DNA of 13,154 bases from Pseudomonadota bacterium (lineage in GTDB: Bacteria > Pseudomonadota > Alphaproteobacteria > Caulobacterales > Caulobacteraceae). Under the pieces are notes generated by a model. That model was not told where the DNA came from. It searched no databases and saw only the letters and a list, made by a program, of their open reading frames with translations. Numbering within the stretch: position 1 is the first letter of the stretch; every line of letters begins with the position of its first letter. The position numbers and the translations under genes are program-made. Positions 1 to 6,359 of this stretch are shown piece after piece. The stretch spans positions 1 through 13,154 of the forward strand of contig JAEZEZ010000011.1 of NCBI GenBank assembly GCA_023432855.1, given 5' to 3'.

Positions 1-247
1 TGAGCAGGCTGTCGACCGTCAGGGTGGCGGTCAGCTCGAGCTGCTCCGAACCCACGGTGGTGACAGGGCTGATGGCCTCGAAGTCCTGACGGACGATACG
101 CGAGCCGGTGACGACGACGCCGGTGACTTCCGTCGCCTCTTCGTCCTGGGCGTACGCCGGCGCAGCCATCATGGCCATCGCCGCAACGCCGCCGATCATC
201 GTCGAGGCCAAAAGGCGCTGACGAGCGGTTTGGGTTTTCAACTTCAT
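1..247 (-). CDS. TonB-dependent receptor, N-terminal part (gene runs off the left edge)
   Basis: Outer-membrane receptor that would take up a large substrate using TonB energy; only the first 82 codons are in the window. The N-terminus is a signal peptide with a long hydrophobic stretch ending in APAYAQ, giving likely cleavage before Gln-Asp-Glu-Glu. It is followed by VTGVVVTGSRIVRQDFEAIS, the form of TonB box and plug start typical of the large alphaproteobacterial receptor families. SPVTTVGSEQL then begins the plug domain. The substrate cannot be told from this fragment. The start is ambiguous: a perfect AGGAGG (249-254) is only 1 nt from the ATG at 247 but 7 nt from an in-frame TTG at 241 (codon 3). 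Family identity is confident; start and substrate are not. Confidence 0.85.
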   Translation of the reverse strand, partial: MKLKTQTARQRLLASTMIGGVAAMAMMAAPAYAQDEEATEVTGVVVTGSRIVRQDFEAISPVTTVGSEQLELTATLTVDSLL

Positions 248-348
248 TCCTCCTGAGCCCGGCTCCCCGAACGGGTCGTCAAGAAGACGCCCCCCTCGCC
301 TCGCCACAGCGAAATAGCCCGCAGGCGATACGCCTCCGGATGCTTGCA

Positions 349-377
349 GGTTAGGGAGTTGCCGCCGCGCGGGTCAA
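349..377 (-). promoter_or_regulatory. Candidate housekeeping promoter of the TonB receptor gene
   Basis: On the minus strand TTGACC (372-377) is followed after 17 bases by CTAACC (349-354). This fits an alphaproteobacterial sigma-70 promoter and would start transcription near 342, giving a leader of roughly 95 nt before the receptor start. This is pattern matching only. The rest of the gene-free stretch 248-472 shows nothing else I would call apart from the hairpin at 453-467. Confidence 0.45.
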
Positions 378-452
378 CGGACGATTAAACCCGTGTAATT
401 TGTTGGCCCCGGGTTGTCGCAAATCCGCCACAGCTTCGCCTTGATGGAGAGC

Positions 453-467
453 GCCCCTTTGCGGGGC
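453..467 (-). terminator. Hairpin just after oppA, possible terminator
   Basis: GCCCC (453-457) and GGGGC (463-467) flank a 5-base loop, starting 5 bases beyond the oppA stop codon on the minus strand. An alternative pairing using CTTTGC and GCAAAG is also possible. No T-run follows, so it is at best a weak intrinsic terminator. Its position between the oppA stop and the TonB receptor promoter supports a terminator role. Confidence 0.4.
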
Positions 468-472
468 AAAGC

Positions 473-2125
473 CTAGCGCGCGGCGGCGGCGGGCTGGCCT
501 TTCAGGCACAGGTAGCGGGTGCGGTGATGGTCGACGAGGTTGTCGACCCATCCGGTCACGTTCGGGCTGACCAGGTTCTTGTTCACGTAGAAATAGATCG
601 GCGCGATCGGCGCGTCGGCCAGCATGATTCGCTCGGCCTGGGCGAGGTAGTCCGCCCGGCGGGCCGCGTCCGGCTCGTTGTCCGCCTTCGCCAGCAGGGC
701 GTCGTAGGCCGGGTTGGCGTAATCGCCGTAGTTCTGCGCCCCGGTCGACGACTGCTGCAGATAGAGGAAGCTCATGGCGTCGTTGTAGTCGGCGATCCAG
801 GCCGCGTCGGCGACGTCGAAATCCCGCAGGCGGTAGGACTGGTAGGCGATCTGGGTCTCGTTCTGGCTGAGCGTGGCCTTGACGCCGATCTCGGCCCAGT
901 CGGCCTGCACCGCGGGCATGAAGGTCATCGGATCGGGCGTGTTGCGGTGCTTGATTTCGAGCTCCAGCGGACGCTCCGGCCCGAATCCCGCCTCACGCAG
1001 AAGGCGGCGCGCCTCCGCCTGGCGGCGCTCGAAGCTCCACGTCGCCCAGTAGGGCTGGGCCGGCTGGTCGACGTAGTTGGCGACGCCCGGCGGGACGAAG
1101 CTGTAGGCCGGCAGCTGTCCGCCGCGCAGCAGCTTGCCGGTGATGAAGTCGCGGTCGATGGCCATGCTCAGCGCGCGCCGCACCCGCGGGTCGCGCAGGG
1201 CCGGGGTGACCGCCTTGTCGCCCGCGTTGAAGGCCAGATAGGCCACGCCGAGATAGGTGTTCACCCGCACGTACGGCCGGCTCTGGGGATTCTCCCGCAA
1301 CCAGGCGATCCGGTTCGACTGGATGTCGGTATTGATGTCGAGTTCGCCGCGCAGCACCCGGCGCTCGGCCGAGATCGCGTTGTTGGTCGGGTAGTAATAG
1401 ACCTGATCGATGCAGACTTTGTCCGCCTCGTAGAAGCGCGGATTCTTCACCGCCCGCACGTGATCGCCCAGGCGCCAGTCGACCAGGGTGTAGGGCCCGT
1501 TGCCGACGAAGTTCCGCGGCTGCATCCAGTCCTTCCCGAACCTTTCGACCGCATGTTTGGGCACCGGATAGAGGACGTGGTGCTTGGTAAGCTCAGGCAG
1601 GTAGGGCGCCGGGTGCTCGAGGGTGATCTCCAGGGTGCGGGCATCGACCGCCCGCACGCCCAGCGCCGTCAGCGGCGCCTTCCCCTCGTTCACCGCCTGG
1701 GCGTTCTTGATCAGGTAGATCAGCGACGCGTATTCGGACGCCGTCTCCGGATCGAGCACCCGGCGAAGCGAGAAGACGAAGTCCTCGGCGGTCACCGGCT
1801 GGCCGTCCGACCACACCGCTTCGCGCAGGTTGAAGGTCCAGACCAGGCCGTCGTCGCTGACGCTCCAGGTCTCGGCCATGCCCGGCGCCGCCGTGCCGTC
1901 AGGCGCGCTCTGGGTCAGGCCGATGAACATGTCGGACTGGATGCGGTCTTCCCAGGTGCCGGTGGAGACGTGCGGATCCAGCGTCACCGGCTCGGAGGTG
2001 TTGCCGATGTGCAGGCAGCGCCGGCCCTCTGGACATGCGGGCCTCTGCGGCCCGCGGTCGCCGCACGCGGCCAGGAAAAGCAGTCCGACCACCAGGGCGG
2101 CCGCAAGGAAGAGATTGCGGAACAA
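473..2125 (-). CDS. oppA: Oligopeptide ABC transporter substrate-binding lipoprotein (OppA, SBP family 5)
   Basis: Captures peptides in the periplasm and passes them to the OppBC channel. About 550 residues, the usual length. A lipoprotein signal (hydrophobic stretch, lipobox LAAC with Cys21) implies anchoring to a membrane rather than the soluble form of E. coli. The rest resembles E. coli OppA throughout: LDPH near the mature N-terminus, TAAPGMAETWSVSDDG, VWTFNLREAVWSDGQPVTAE, DPRVRRALSMAIDRDFI, and a C-terminal PIYFYVNKNLVSPNVTGW. I chose TTG at 2125. It follows a purine-rich GAAGAAGA by 7 nt and gives a normal 20-residue signal peptide; the upstream GTG at 2164 would add 13 residues, three of them acidic, before it. 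The gene lies downstream of oppBC in the same direction but is separated from them by a gene on the other strand. Peptide specificity is inferred from family only. Confidence 0.92.
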   Translation of the reverse strand: MFRNLFLAAALVVGLLFLAACGDRGPQRPACPEGRRCLHIGNTSEPVTLDPHVSTGTWEDRIQSDMFIGLTQSAPDGTAAPGMAETWSVSDDGLVWTFNLREAVWSDGQPVTAEDFVFSLRRVLDPETASEYASLIYLIKNAQAVNEGKAPLTALGVRAVDARTLEITLEHPAPYLPELTKHHVLYPVPKHAVERFGKDWMQPRNFVGNGPYTLVDWRLGDHVRAVKNPRFYEADKVCIDQVYYYPTNNAISAERRVLRGELDINTDIQSNRIAWLRENPQSRPYVRVNTYLGVAYLAFNAGDKAVTPALRDPRVRRALSMAIDRDFITGKLLRGGQLPAYSFVPPGVANYVDQPAQPYWATWSFERRQAEARRLLREAGFGPERPLELEIKHRNTPDPMTFMPAVQADWAEIGVKATLSQNETQIAYQSYRLRDFDVADAAWIADYNDAMSFLYLQQSSTGAQNYGDYANPAYDALLAKADNEPDAARRADYLAQAERIMLADAPIAPIYFYVNKNLVSPNVTGWVDNLVDHHRTRYLCLKGQPAAAAR

Positions 2126-2176
2126 GCGCGTGTCTTCTTCAATGGCGCCGCAACAGTCGGGCACGGGACGAAACGA

Positions 2177-2734
2177 ATGACACAGTTGATGGGCGCCAAA
2201 AAGGCTGCGCTGGCGTTGACGGCCGTCGCGCTGGCGCTGACCGCGCCGGCCCTGGCGCAGTCGGGCCGCAGGGATCCGCTCGCCGGCGAACGCGCCGCGG
2301 TGCTGAAACAGCTTTCCGCTTGCCGCAGCATCGCCGACGAGACCGCAAGGCTGGCCTGCTACGACGAGGCCGCCGCCGCCGTGGACGCGGCCGAAGCCGC
2401 CGGCGAGTTGGTGGTCATGGACCGGGGCCAGGTGCGCGAGGCCAAGCGCTCGCTGTTCGGCTTCGACACCAGCGCGCTCAGCATCTTCGACCGCGGCGAC
2501 AAGCCGGAGCAGATCGACAACGTCACCCTGACCGTCGAGCGCGCCTTCCGCGGCGAAGGCGGCAAGTGGGTCATCGTCATGAACGACGGCCAGGTCTGGC
2601 GCCAGATCGACCGCGAGCAGATGTACAAGGACCCGAAGAAGGGCATGAAGGCCGAGGTCCGGCGCGCCTCTATGGGCAGCTACTTCATGAACATCGACGG
2701 CCAGCGCGCCATCCGGGCGAGGCGCGAGAAGTAG
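2177..2734 (+). CDS. Small exported protein of unknown function with a two-cysteine N-terminal motif
   Basis: 185 residues. Residues 1-27 form a signal peptide (MGAKKAALAL..., cleavage after PALA, before Gln28), so the product is probably periplasmic. Next comes LSACRSIADETARLACYDEA (47-66), with Cys49 and Cys61 placed to form a disulfide. This C...I.D...RLACYD pattern recurs at the N-terminus of various short exported proteobacterial proteins, including TagO/VasI-type ones. The rest (about 110-182) is a compact region with WVIVMNDGQVWRQID, a basic patch PKKGMKAEVRRAS and SYFMNIDGQRAIRARR; I know no enzymatic motif in it. ATG 2189 is an alternative start. It sits between oppC and oppA on the opposite strand, only 51 bp from the oppA start, so its promoter must overlap oppA. 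A hairpin (2741-2760) follows the stop. A link to peptide uptake is unproven. Confidence 0.8.
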   Translation: MTQLMGAKKAALALTAVALALTAPALAQSGRRDPLAGERAAVLKQLSACRSIADETARLACYDEAAAAVDAAEAAGELVVMDRGQVREAKRSLFGFDTSALSIFDRGDKPEQIDNVTLTVERAFRGEGGKWVIVMNDGQVWRQIDREQMYKDPKKGMKAEVRRASMGSYFMNIDGQRAIRARREK

Positions 2735-2740
2735 CCGCCG

Positions 2741-2760
2741 TCCTCTCCTTCAGGAGAGGA
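2741..2760 (+). terminator. Hairpin after the exported-protein gene, terminator or palindromic unit
   Basis: TCCTCTCC (2741-2748) pairs perfectly with GGAGAGGA (2753-2760) across a TTCA loop, 6 bases after the stop at 2734. No T-run follows. It is also the first element of the palindrome cluster that fills this intergenic gap. Confidence 0.55.
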
Positions 2761-2847
2761 CGTGACTGGCTCGCATAGCGAGACGGGAACGGGTGAGGCC
2801 GTTGTGCAGCCCACGACGCCTCACCCGGGTCTGCTTTGCATCACCGT

Positions 2848-2865
2848 CCTCTCCCAAGGGAGAGG
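2848..2865 (-). terminator. Hairpin after oppC, possible terminator
   Basis: CCTCTCCC (2848-2855) and GGGAGAGG (2858-2865) form a strong stem 7 bases beyond the oppC stop on the minus strand. There is no T-run. If it works as a terminator, oppA would need its own promoter, consistent with the gap between oppC and oppA. Confidence 0.45.
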
Positions 2866-2872
2866 CAAAGGC

Positions 2873-3781
2873 TCACCGATCCTTCGGATCGATGGCGTCT
2901 CGCAGGCCGTCGCCGACGAAGTTGAAGCACATCAGGGTCACGACCATGGTGACCGACGGGATGATCAGCAGCCACGGCGCGATCTCCATGTCCTGCGCGC
3001 CCTTTGAGATCAGGGTGCCCAGCGAGGTCAGCGGCTCCTGGATGCCCAGGCCGAGGAAGCTCAGGAAGCTCTCGGCCAGGATGATCGTCGGAATGGTCAG
3101 GGTGACATAGACCACCACCGGCCCCAGCAGGTTGGGCACGATGTGGCGCATTATGATCGCGCCCGAGCCCAGCCCGGCCGCCCTCGCCGCCTCGACGAAC
3201 TCCTTCTGCTTCAGCGACAGGGTCTGGCCGCGCACGATGCGCGCCATGGTCAGCCACTCGACCGCGCCGATGGCGGCGAAGATGAGGATGAAGCTGCGCC
3301 CGAAGGTGACCGTCAGCAGGATGACGAAGAAGATGAAGGGCAGCGAGTAGAGCACGTCGACCACCCGCATCATCAGCTCGTCCACCCGCCCGCCGACATA
3401 GCCCGCGGTCGCCCCCCAGATCACGCCGATGACCAGCGAGACGAAGGTCGCCACGACCCCGACCGCCAGCGACACTCGCAGGCCGATCAGCAGGCGGGCG
3501 AGCAGATCGCGCCCGAGGAAGTCGGTGCCGAGCCAGAACTGGGGATGGAAGGGCGGCGTCCAGACGGCGTCCTTGTTCACCGCGCCGTATTCATGCGGCA
3601 CGATCAGCGGCCCGACCAGCGCCGCCAGGGTGAGGACGGCGAGAATCACCAGGCTGACCATGGCGGCCTTGTTGCGCAGGAGGCGCCGGCGCGCGTCGTC
3701 CCACAGGCTGCGGCCGCGAACGGCCTTCTCCATGGCGCGGGCGCCGCTCTCGGAACCGATGGCGAAGCGGGGACCGGTCAC
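2873..3781 (-). CDS. oppC: Oligopeptide ABC transporter permease OppC
   Basis: Inner-membrane channel subunit that pairs with OppB. 302 residues, normal for the family. It resembles E. coli OppC along its length: GRSLWDDARRR (23-33) before the first membrane helix, GTDFLGRDLLARLL (85-98), the cytoplasmic coupling (EAA) loop EFVEAARAAGLGSGAIIMRH (194-213) followed by IVPN, then ESFLSFLGLGIQEPL and a C-terminal GDGLRDAIDPKDR. About six membrane segments are apparent (roughly 41-60, 103-125, 146-160, 163-180, 222-240, 270-290). The GTG start overlaps the oppB stop as GTGA, which points to translational coupling. No clear SD is seen. An ATG at 3733 is possible, but the longer N-terminus fits the family. 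ATPase partners OppD and OppF are not in the window. Confidence 0.95.
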   Translation of the reverse strand: MTGPRFAIGSESGARAMEKAVRGRSLWDDARRRLLRNKAAMVSLVILAVLTLAALVGPLIVPHEYGAVNKDAVWTPPFHPQFWLGTDFLGRDLLARLLIGLRVSLAVGVVATFVSLVIGVIWGATAGYVGGRVDELMMRVVDVLYSLPFIFFVILLTVTFGRSFILIFAAIGAVEWLTMARIVRGQTLSLKQKEFVEAARAAGLGSGAIIMRHIVPNLLGPVVVYVTLTIPTIILAESFLSFLGLGIQEPLTSLGTLISKGAQDMEIAPWLLIIPSVTMVVTLMCFNFVGDGLRDAIDPKDR

Positions 3782-4701
3782 GACAGTCGCACCCGCGGAT
3801 CGAGCAGGGCCACGATGACGTCGGCCAGCAGGTTCAGCACCAGGATGAGCGTGGCGGAGAGGATCACCACCCCCATGACCACCGTGTAGTCACGCTGCAG
3901 CGCCCCATCGACGAAATACTTGCCGAGCCCCGGCAGCTGGAAAATCTTCTCGACGATCAGGGAGCCGGTGAACAGAGCCGCGGTCGCGGGGCCGAGGTAC
4001 GACACCAGCGGGATGACCGCCCCGCGCAGGGCGTGGGCCAGCACGATCCTGTGCTCCGGCAGCCCCTTGGCCCGGGCAGTGCGCACATAGTTGGAGCGCA
4101 GCACCTCGACCATGCCCGCCCGCGTCAGGCGCGAGATGATCGCGATCTGCGGGAGCGCCAGGACGGTGACCGGCAGCACGAGGTTGGGCAGGGCGCCGTC
4201 GTTCCAGCCGCCGCTCGGCAGCCATCCCAGCTTGGAGCCGAACAACAGGATCAACAGTGGCGCGGTCACGAAGGTGGGTATGCAGACCCCGAGTATGGCT
4301 ACCGCCGTGGCCACGTAGTCGGCGGGGCGGTTCTGGCGCAGCGCCGCGATCACGCCCAGGCTCATCCCGACCATGACCGCGATGATCAGGGACGACAGCC
4401 CGATCTTCACGCTGACCGGAAAGCCCTCGCGCACCATCTGCAGCACGGTCTTGTCGCGGTACTTCAGCGACGGCCCAAGGTCGCCGCGAACCACGCCCCC
4501 GACATAGGAAAAGTATTGTTCGTGCAGCGGCCGGTCGAAGCCGTACTTGGCCTTGATGTTGGCCTCGACCTCGGGCGGCAGCCGCCGGTCGATGTCGAAG
4601 GGGCTGCCCGGCGCCGCGCGCATCATGAAGAAGGCGAGCGTCACCACCAGGAACAGCGTCGGGATCGCGACAGCCAGCCGTCGTAACAGGAAGCGCAGCA
4701 T
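3778..4701 (-). CDS. oppB: Oligopeptide ABC transporter permease OppB
   Basis: Inner-membrane channel subunit of the oligopeptide importer. 307 residues from the ATG at 4701, matching E. coli OppB in length and opening (MLRFLLRRLAVAIPTLF). FMMRAAPGSPF and LPPEVEANIKAKYGFDRPL follow helix 1. GPSLKYRDKTV and WLPSGGWNDGALPN are periplasmic-loop signatures, and the coupling loop is SNYVRTARAKGLPEHRIVLA (203-222). The protein ends in LLADVIVALLDPRVRLS. GAGG lies 6 nt before the ATG; a GTG 15 nt upstream (4716) has no better support. This is the first gene of the oppBC pair and is divergent from the TIGR01244 gene across a 102-bp gap that must hold both promoters; I could not identify them with confidence. 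Confidence 0.95.
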   Translation of the reverse strand: MLRFLLRRLAVAIPTLFLVVTLAFFMMRAAPGSPFDIDRRLPPEVEANIKAKYGFDRPLHEQYFSYVGGVVRGDLGPSLKYRDKTVLQMVREGFPVSVKIGLSSLIIAVMVGMSLGVIAALRQNRPADYVATAVAILGVCIPTFVTAPLLILLFGSKLGWLPSGGWNDGALPNLVLPVTVLALPQIAIISRLTRAGMVEVLRSNYVRTARAKGLPEHRIVLAHALRGAVIPLVSYLGPATAALFTGSLIVEKIFQLPGLGKYFVDGALQRDYTVVMGVVILSATLILVLNLLADVIVALLDPRVRLS

Positions 4702-4803
4702 GGTCGGCCTCGGCACGCCGGACGGAGATGGTCCGGCTTGCGAAGCTCACAGCCGTCCCGGATGATGTCAACGAAAGCCGCAAGGCGAACAGGGGTTTTG
4801 ACG

Positions 4804-5208
4804 ATGGTCGAGTTCCGGCGGGTCACCGACGACTTCTGGGTAGCGCCCCAGGTCTCCGAAGAGGATGTGCGCGCCGCGGCGGCGGCGGGTTTCCGGACGC
4901 TCGTCAGCAACCGCCCCGACGGCGAGGAGGCGGGGCAGCCCTCGGCCGAAGAGGTGCAGGCGTGGGCCGAGCAGAACGGCATGGCGTTCCTGAGCTTTCC
5001 GGTCAGCGGCATGCCGACGGCCGAAACCGCGCTCGCCCAGGACCAGGCCCTGACGGGGGGAGACACGCGCACCCTGGCCTTCTGCCGCACGGGGACGCGC
5101 TCGATCATGGTATGGGCGCTGGCCCAGTCCGCCCGCGGCCGGCCGCGCGACGAACTGCTCGAGGCGGGCGCGGCGGCCGGCTACGACCTGTCGAAGCTGC
5201 CGATCTAG
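4804..5208 (+). CDS. TIGR01244 (DUF442) family protein, sulfur-transferase or phosphatase-like
   Basis: 134 residues, one complete DUF442 domain. It opens with MVEFRRVTDDFWVAPQVSEE and carries FRTLVSNRPDGEE (30-42). The active-site loop is LAFCRTGTRS (91-100) with the nucleophile candidate Cys94, and a WALAQSARG helix follows. The fold is related to dual-specificity phosphatases. In characterised relatives (Blh of bigR-type operons) it is fused to an ETHE1-like MBL domain and linked to sulfide detoxification, which is family knowledge and not shown here. I chose ATG 4804 because AGGGG lies 8 nt upstream and the protein then starts where the family does; ATGs further upstream lack an SD. It converges on a small lipoprotein gene, with the stops overlapping in CTAG. 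An MBL-fold gene lies 237 bp further on. Confidence 0.87.
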   Translation: MVEFRRVTDDFWVAPQVSEEDVRAAAAAGFRTLVSNRPDGEEAGQPSAEEVQAWAEQNGMAFLSFPVSGMPTAETALAQDQALTGGDTRTLAFCRTGTRSIMVWALAQSARGRPRDELLEAGAAAGYDLSKLPI

Positions 5209-5366
5209 CGGTCGATGGCCACCATGGCGCCCGCGCCGGCAAAGCCCGGAACCAGTTCGGTGTGCCCGCAGCTGGCCAGCACCAGCTGCATCGTCATGAG
5301 ACAGAGGAAGGCCGCCGTTAGCCGCTGAAGCCGTTTTGATACAAAAAGCGCCGCCGCCACCGCCAT
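5205..5366 (-). CDS. Predicted small lipoprotein, 53 residues, unrecognised
   Basis: Small gene supported by a strong SD (GGGAGG, 7 nt before the ATG at 5366) and by a sensible product. Residues 11-15 are basic (KRLQR) and 16-32 hydrophobic, followed by a lipobox LASC with Cys33. The mature peptide would be only 21 residues (CGHTELVPGFAGAGAMVAID plus R), which resembles a bacteriocin-release or entericidin-like mini-lipoprotein in size only. Its stop overlaps the stop of the TIGR01244 gene on the other strand (CTAG, 5205-5208). A 17-bp palindrome sits 18 bp upstream of its start. I do not recognise the sequence. It could be spurious, but SD, signal peptide and lipobox together make that less likely. 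Confidence 0.55.
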   Translation of the reverse strand: MAVAAALFVSKRLQRLTAAFLCLMTMQLVLASCGHTELVPGFAGAGAMVAIDR

Positions 5367-5384
5367 CGCCAGGCCTCCCGATTG

Positions 5385-5401
5385 GTTTACGAATCGTAAA
5401 C
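5385..5401. promoter_or_regulatory. Perfect 17-bp palindrome, candidate operator
   Basis: GTTTACG (5385-5391), AAT, CGTAAAC (5395-5401). It lies between the small lipoprotein gene (start 5366, minus) and the MBL hydrolase gene (start 5446, plus), where it could control both. The form suits a dimeric TetR, GntR or similar repressor; I cannot name the protein. Confidence 0.5.
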
Positions 5402-5445
5402 GCAAGCGGCGGGCCACTCCGCACCGTCCATCAGGAGAGCGACGC

Positions 5446-6336
5446 TTGATCCCCTACGTTCGCGATTTCGCCTTCGAGTACGGCCGCTGTGACCAGGTCT
5501 CGCCGCTGATCCGTCGGATGGTGGCGAACAATCCGGGCCCGTTCACCTTCACCGGCACGGGGACCTACATCGTTGGCCGTGGCGAGGTGGCGGTGATCGA
5601 CCCCGGCCCCGCCGACGACGCCCATCTGGCCGCCCTGCTGCGCGCGGTGGAGGGCGAGCGCGTAACCCATATCCTCGTCACCCACACCCATCTGGACCAC
5701 TCGCCCCTCTCCCGCCCCCTCGCCCGCGAGACCGGGGCGACCATCCATGCCGCCCGCCCGCCGGCGCCCGACGACGTGCCCGGGATCATCGTCGAGGAGG
5801 GCGACGACGGCGTCTTCCGCCCGGACGTCGAGATTACCGACGGCGCGCATTTCGAAGGCCCGGGCTGGACGCTCGAGCCCCTGGCCACGCCCGGTCACGC
5901 GTCCAACCACCTGTGTTTCGCGCTCGCCGAAGAGAACGCCCTGTTCAGCGGGGACCACGTCATGGGCTGGTCCACCACCGTCATCAGCCCGCCCGACGGC
6001 GACATGGGCGCCTACTACGACAGCCTGGATCGGGTGGCGGCGCGCGGCTTCTCGACCCTGTGGCCGACCCACGGCCCGCCGATCACCGAGCCCGCGCCCT
6101 TCCTGGCCGCCTACAAGGCGCACCGTCTGGACCGGGAAGCGCAGATCATCGAACAGGTCCGGCGGGGCCGCTCACGCATCGCCGACATGGTGCCGGTCAT
6201 CTACGCGGCGGTGGATCAGCGGCTATGGCCGGCGGCCGCGCACTCGGTGCTGGCGCACCTGATTCATCTGGTCCGTCAGGGGAGCGTGGCCGCCGACGGG
6301 CCCCCGGGGCCGCAGTCGGCGTTCCGGCCGGCGTAA
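5446..6336 (+). CDS. MBL-fold metallo-hydrolase, LACTB2-like
   Basis: 296 residues, a cytoplasmic zinc hydrolase of the metallo-beta-lactamase superfamily, nearest in style to LACTB2/glyoxalase-II-like proteins. NNPGPFTFTGTGTYIVGRGE (28-47) and the IDPGP turn are typical of that group. The metal ligands are complete: THTHLDH (79-85), H151 in ATPGH, D170 in FSGDH and H209 in PTHG. A helical C-terminal part (about 225-290) resembles the winged-helix tail of LACTB2-like proteins. The substrate is unknown; in the superfamily it may be a thioester, a nucleic acid or another ester. The start is TTG at 5446, with AGGAG 8 nt upstream and no better ATG nearby (the first in-frame one, M25, would cut into the fold). 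There is no signal peptide. Confidence 0.9.
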   Translation: MIPYVRDFAFEYGRCDQVSPLIRRMVANNPGPFTFTGTGTYIVGRGEVAVIDPGPADDAHLAALLRAVEGERVTHILVTHTHLDHSPLSRPLARETGATIHAARPPAPDDVPGIIVEEGDDGVFRPDVEITDGAHFEGPGWTLEPLATPGHASNHLCFALAEENALFSGDHVMGWSTTVISPPDGDMGAYYDSLDRVAARGFSTLWPTHGPPITEPAPFLAAYKAHRLDREAQIIEQVRRGRSRIADMVPVIYAAVDQRLWPAAAHSVLAHLIHLVRQGSVAADGPPGPQSAFRPA

Positions 6337-6359
6337 ATGCCCTTGTTTCTCCCCCGCTC

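Larger units (their letters stand above)
2741..2865. repeat. Cluster of four palindromes, REP-like intergenic element
   Basis: The 138-bp gap between two convergent genes is almost filled by hairpins. They are TCCTCTCC/GGAGAGGA (2741-2760), CTCGC-ATA-GCGAG (2770-2782), GGGTGAGG...CCTCACCC (2791-2826; inner arms continue pairing with one bulge and one G-T pair), and CCTCTCCC-AA-GGGAGAGG (2848-2865). The two outer hairpins share the same core. This looks like the dispersed intergenic palindromic repeats common in alphaproteobacterial genomes, and the ends could also stop transcription in both directions. Whether it is repeated in the genome cannot be seen from one copy. Confidence 0.6.

Noticed and set aside
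385..399. Possible CtrA box (TTAA-N7-TAAT) upstream of the TonB receptor promoter
   Set aside because: The second half-site is off consensus, and such half-matches are common in AT-rich intergenic DNA; not enough to call.
524..2176. Long open frame on the plus strand antisense to oppA, in frame with the exported-protein gene
   Set aside because: Its translation is rich in Arg, Gly, Val and His with no domain pattern, and it mirrors the third-base GC bias of oppA. The real gene begins at 2177, where a signal peptide appears.
2873..4701. Annotation as a dipeptide or nickel (Dpp/Nik) transporter
   Set aside because: Both permeases follow the OppB and OppC sequences at their N-termini, loops and C-termini, and OppA does as well, so oligopeptide type is the better name.
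4804..5208. Reading the DUF442 gene as a true protein phosphatase
   Set aside because: The loop is CRTGTR, with four residues between Cys and Arg, and Phe in place of the His before Cys. It fits the TIGR01244 family, not the HCX5R phosphatase motif.
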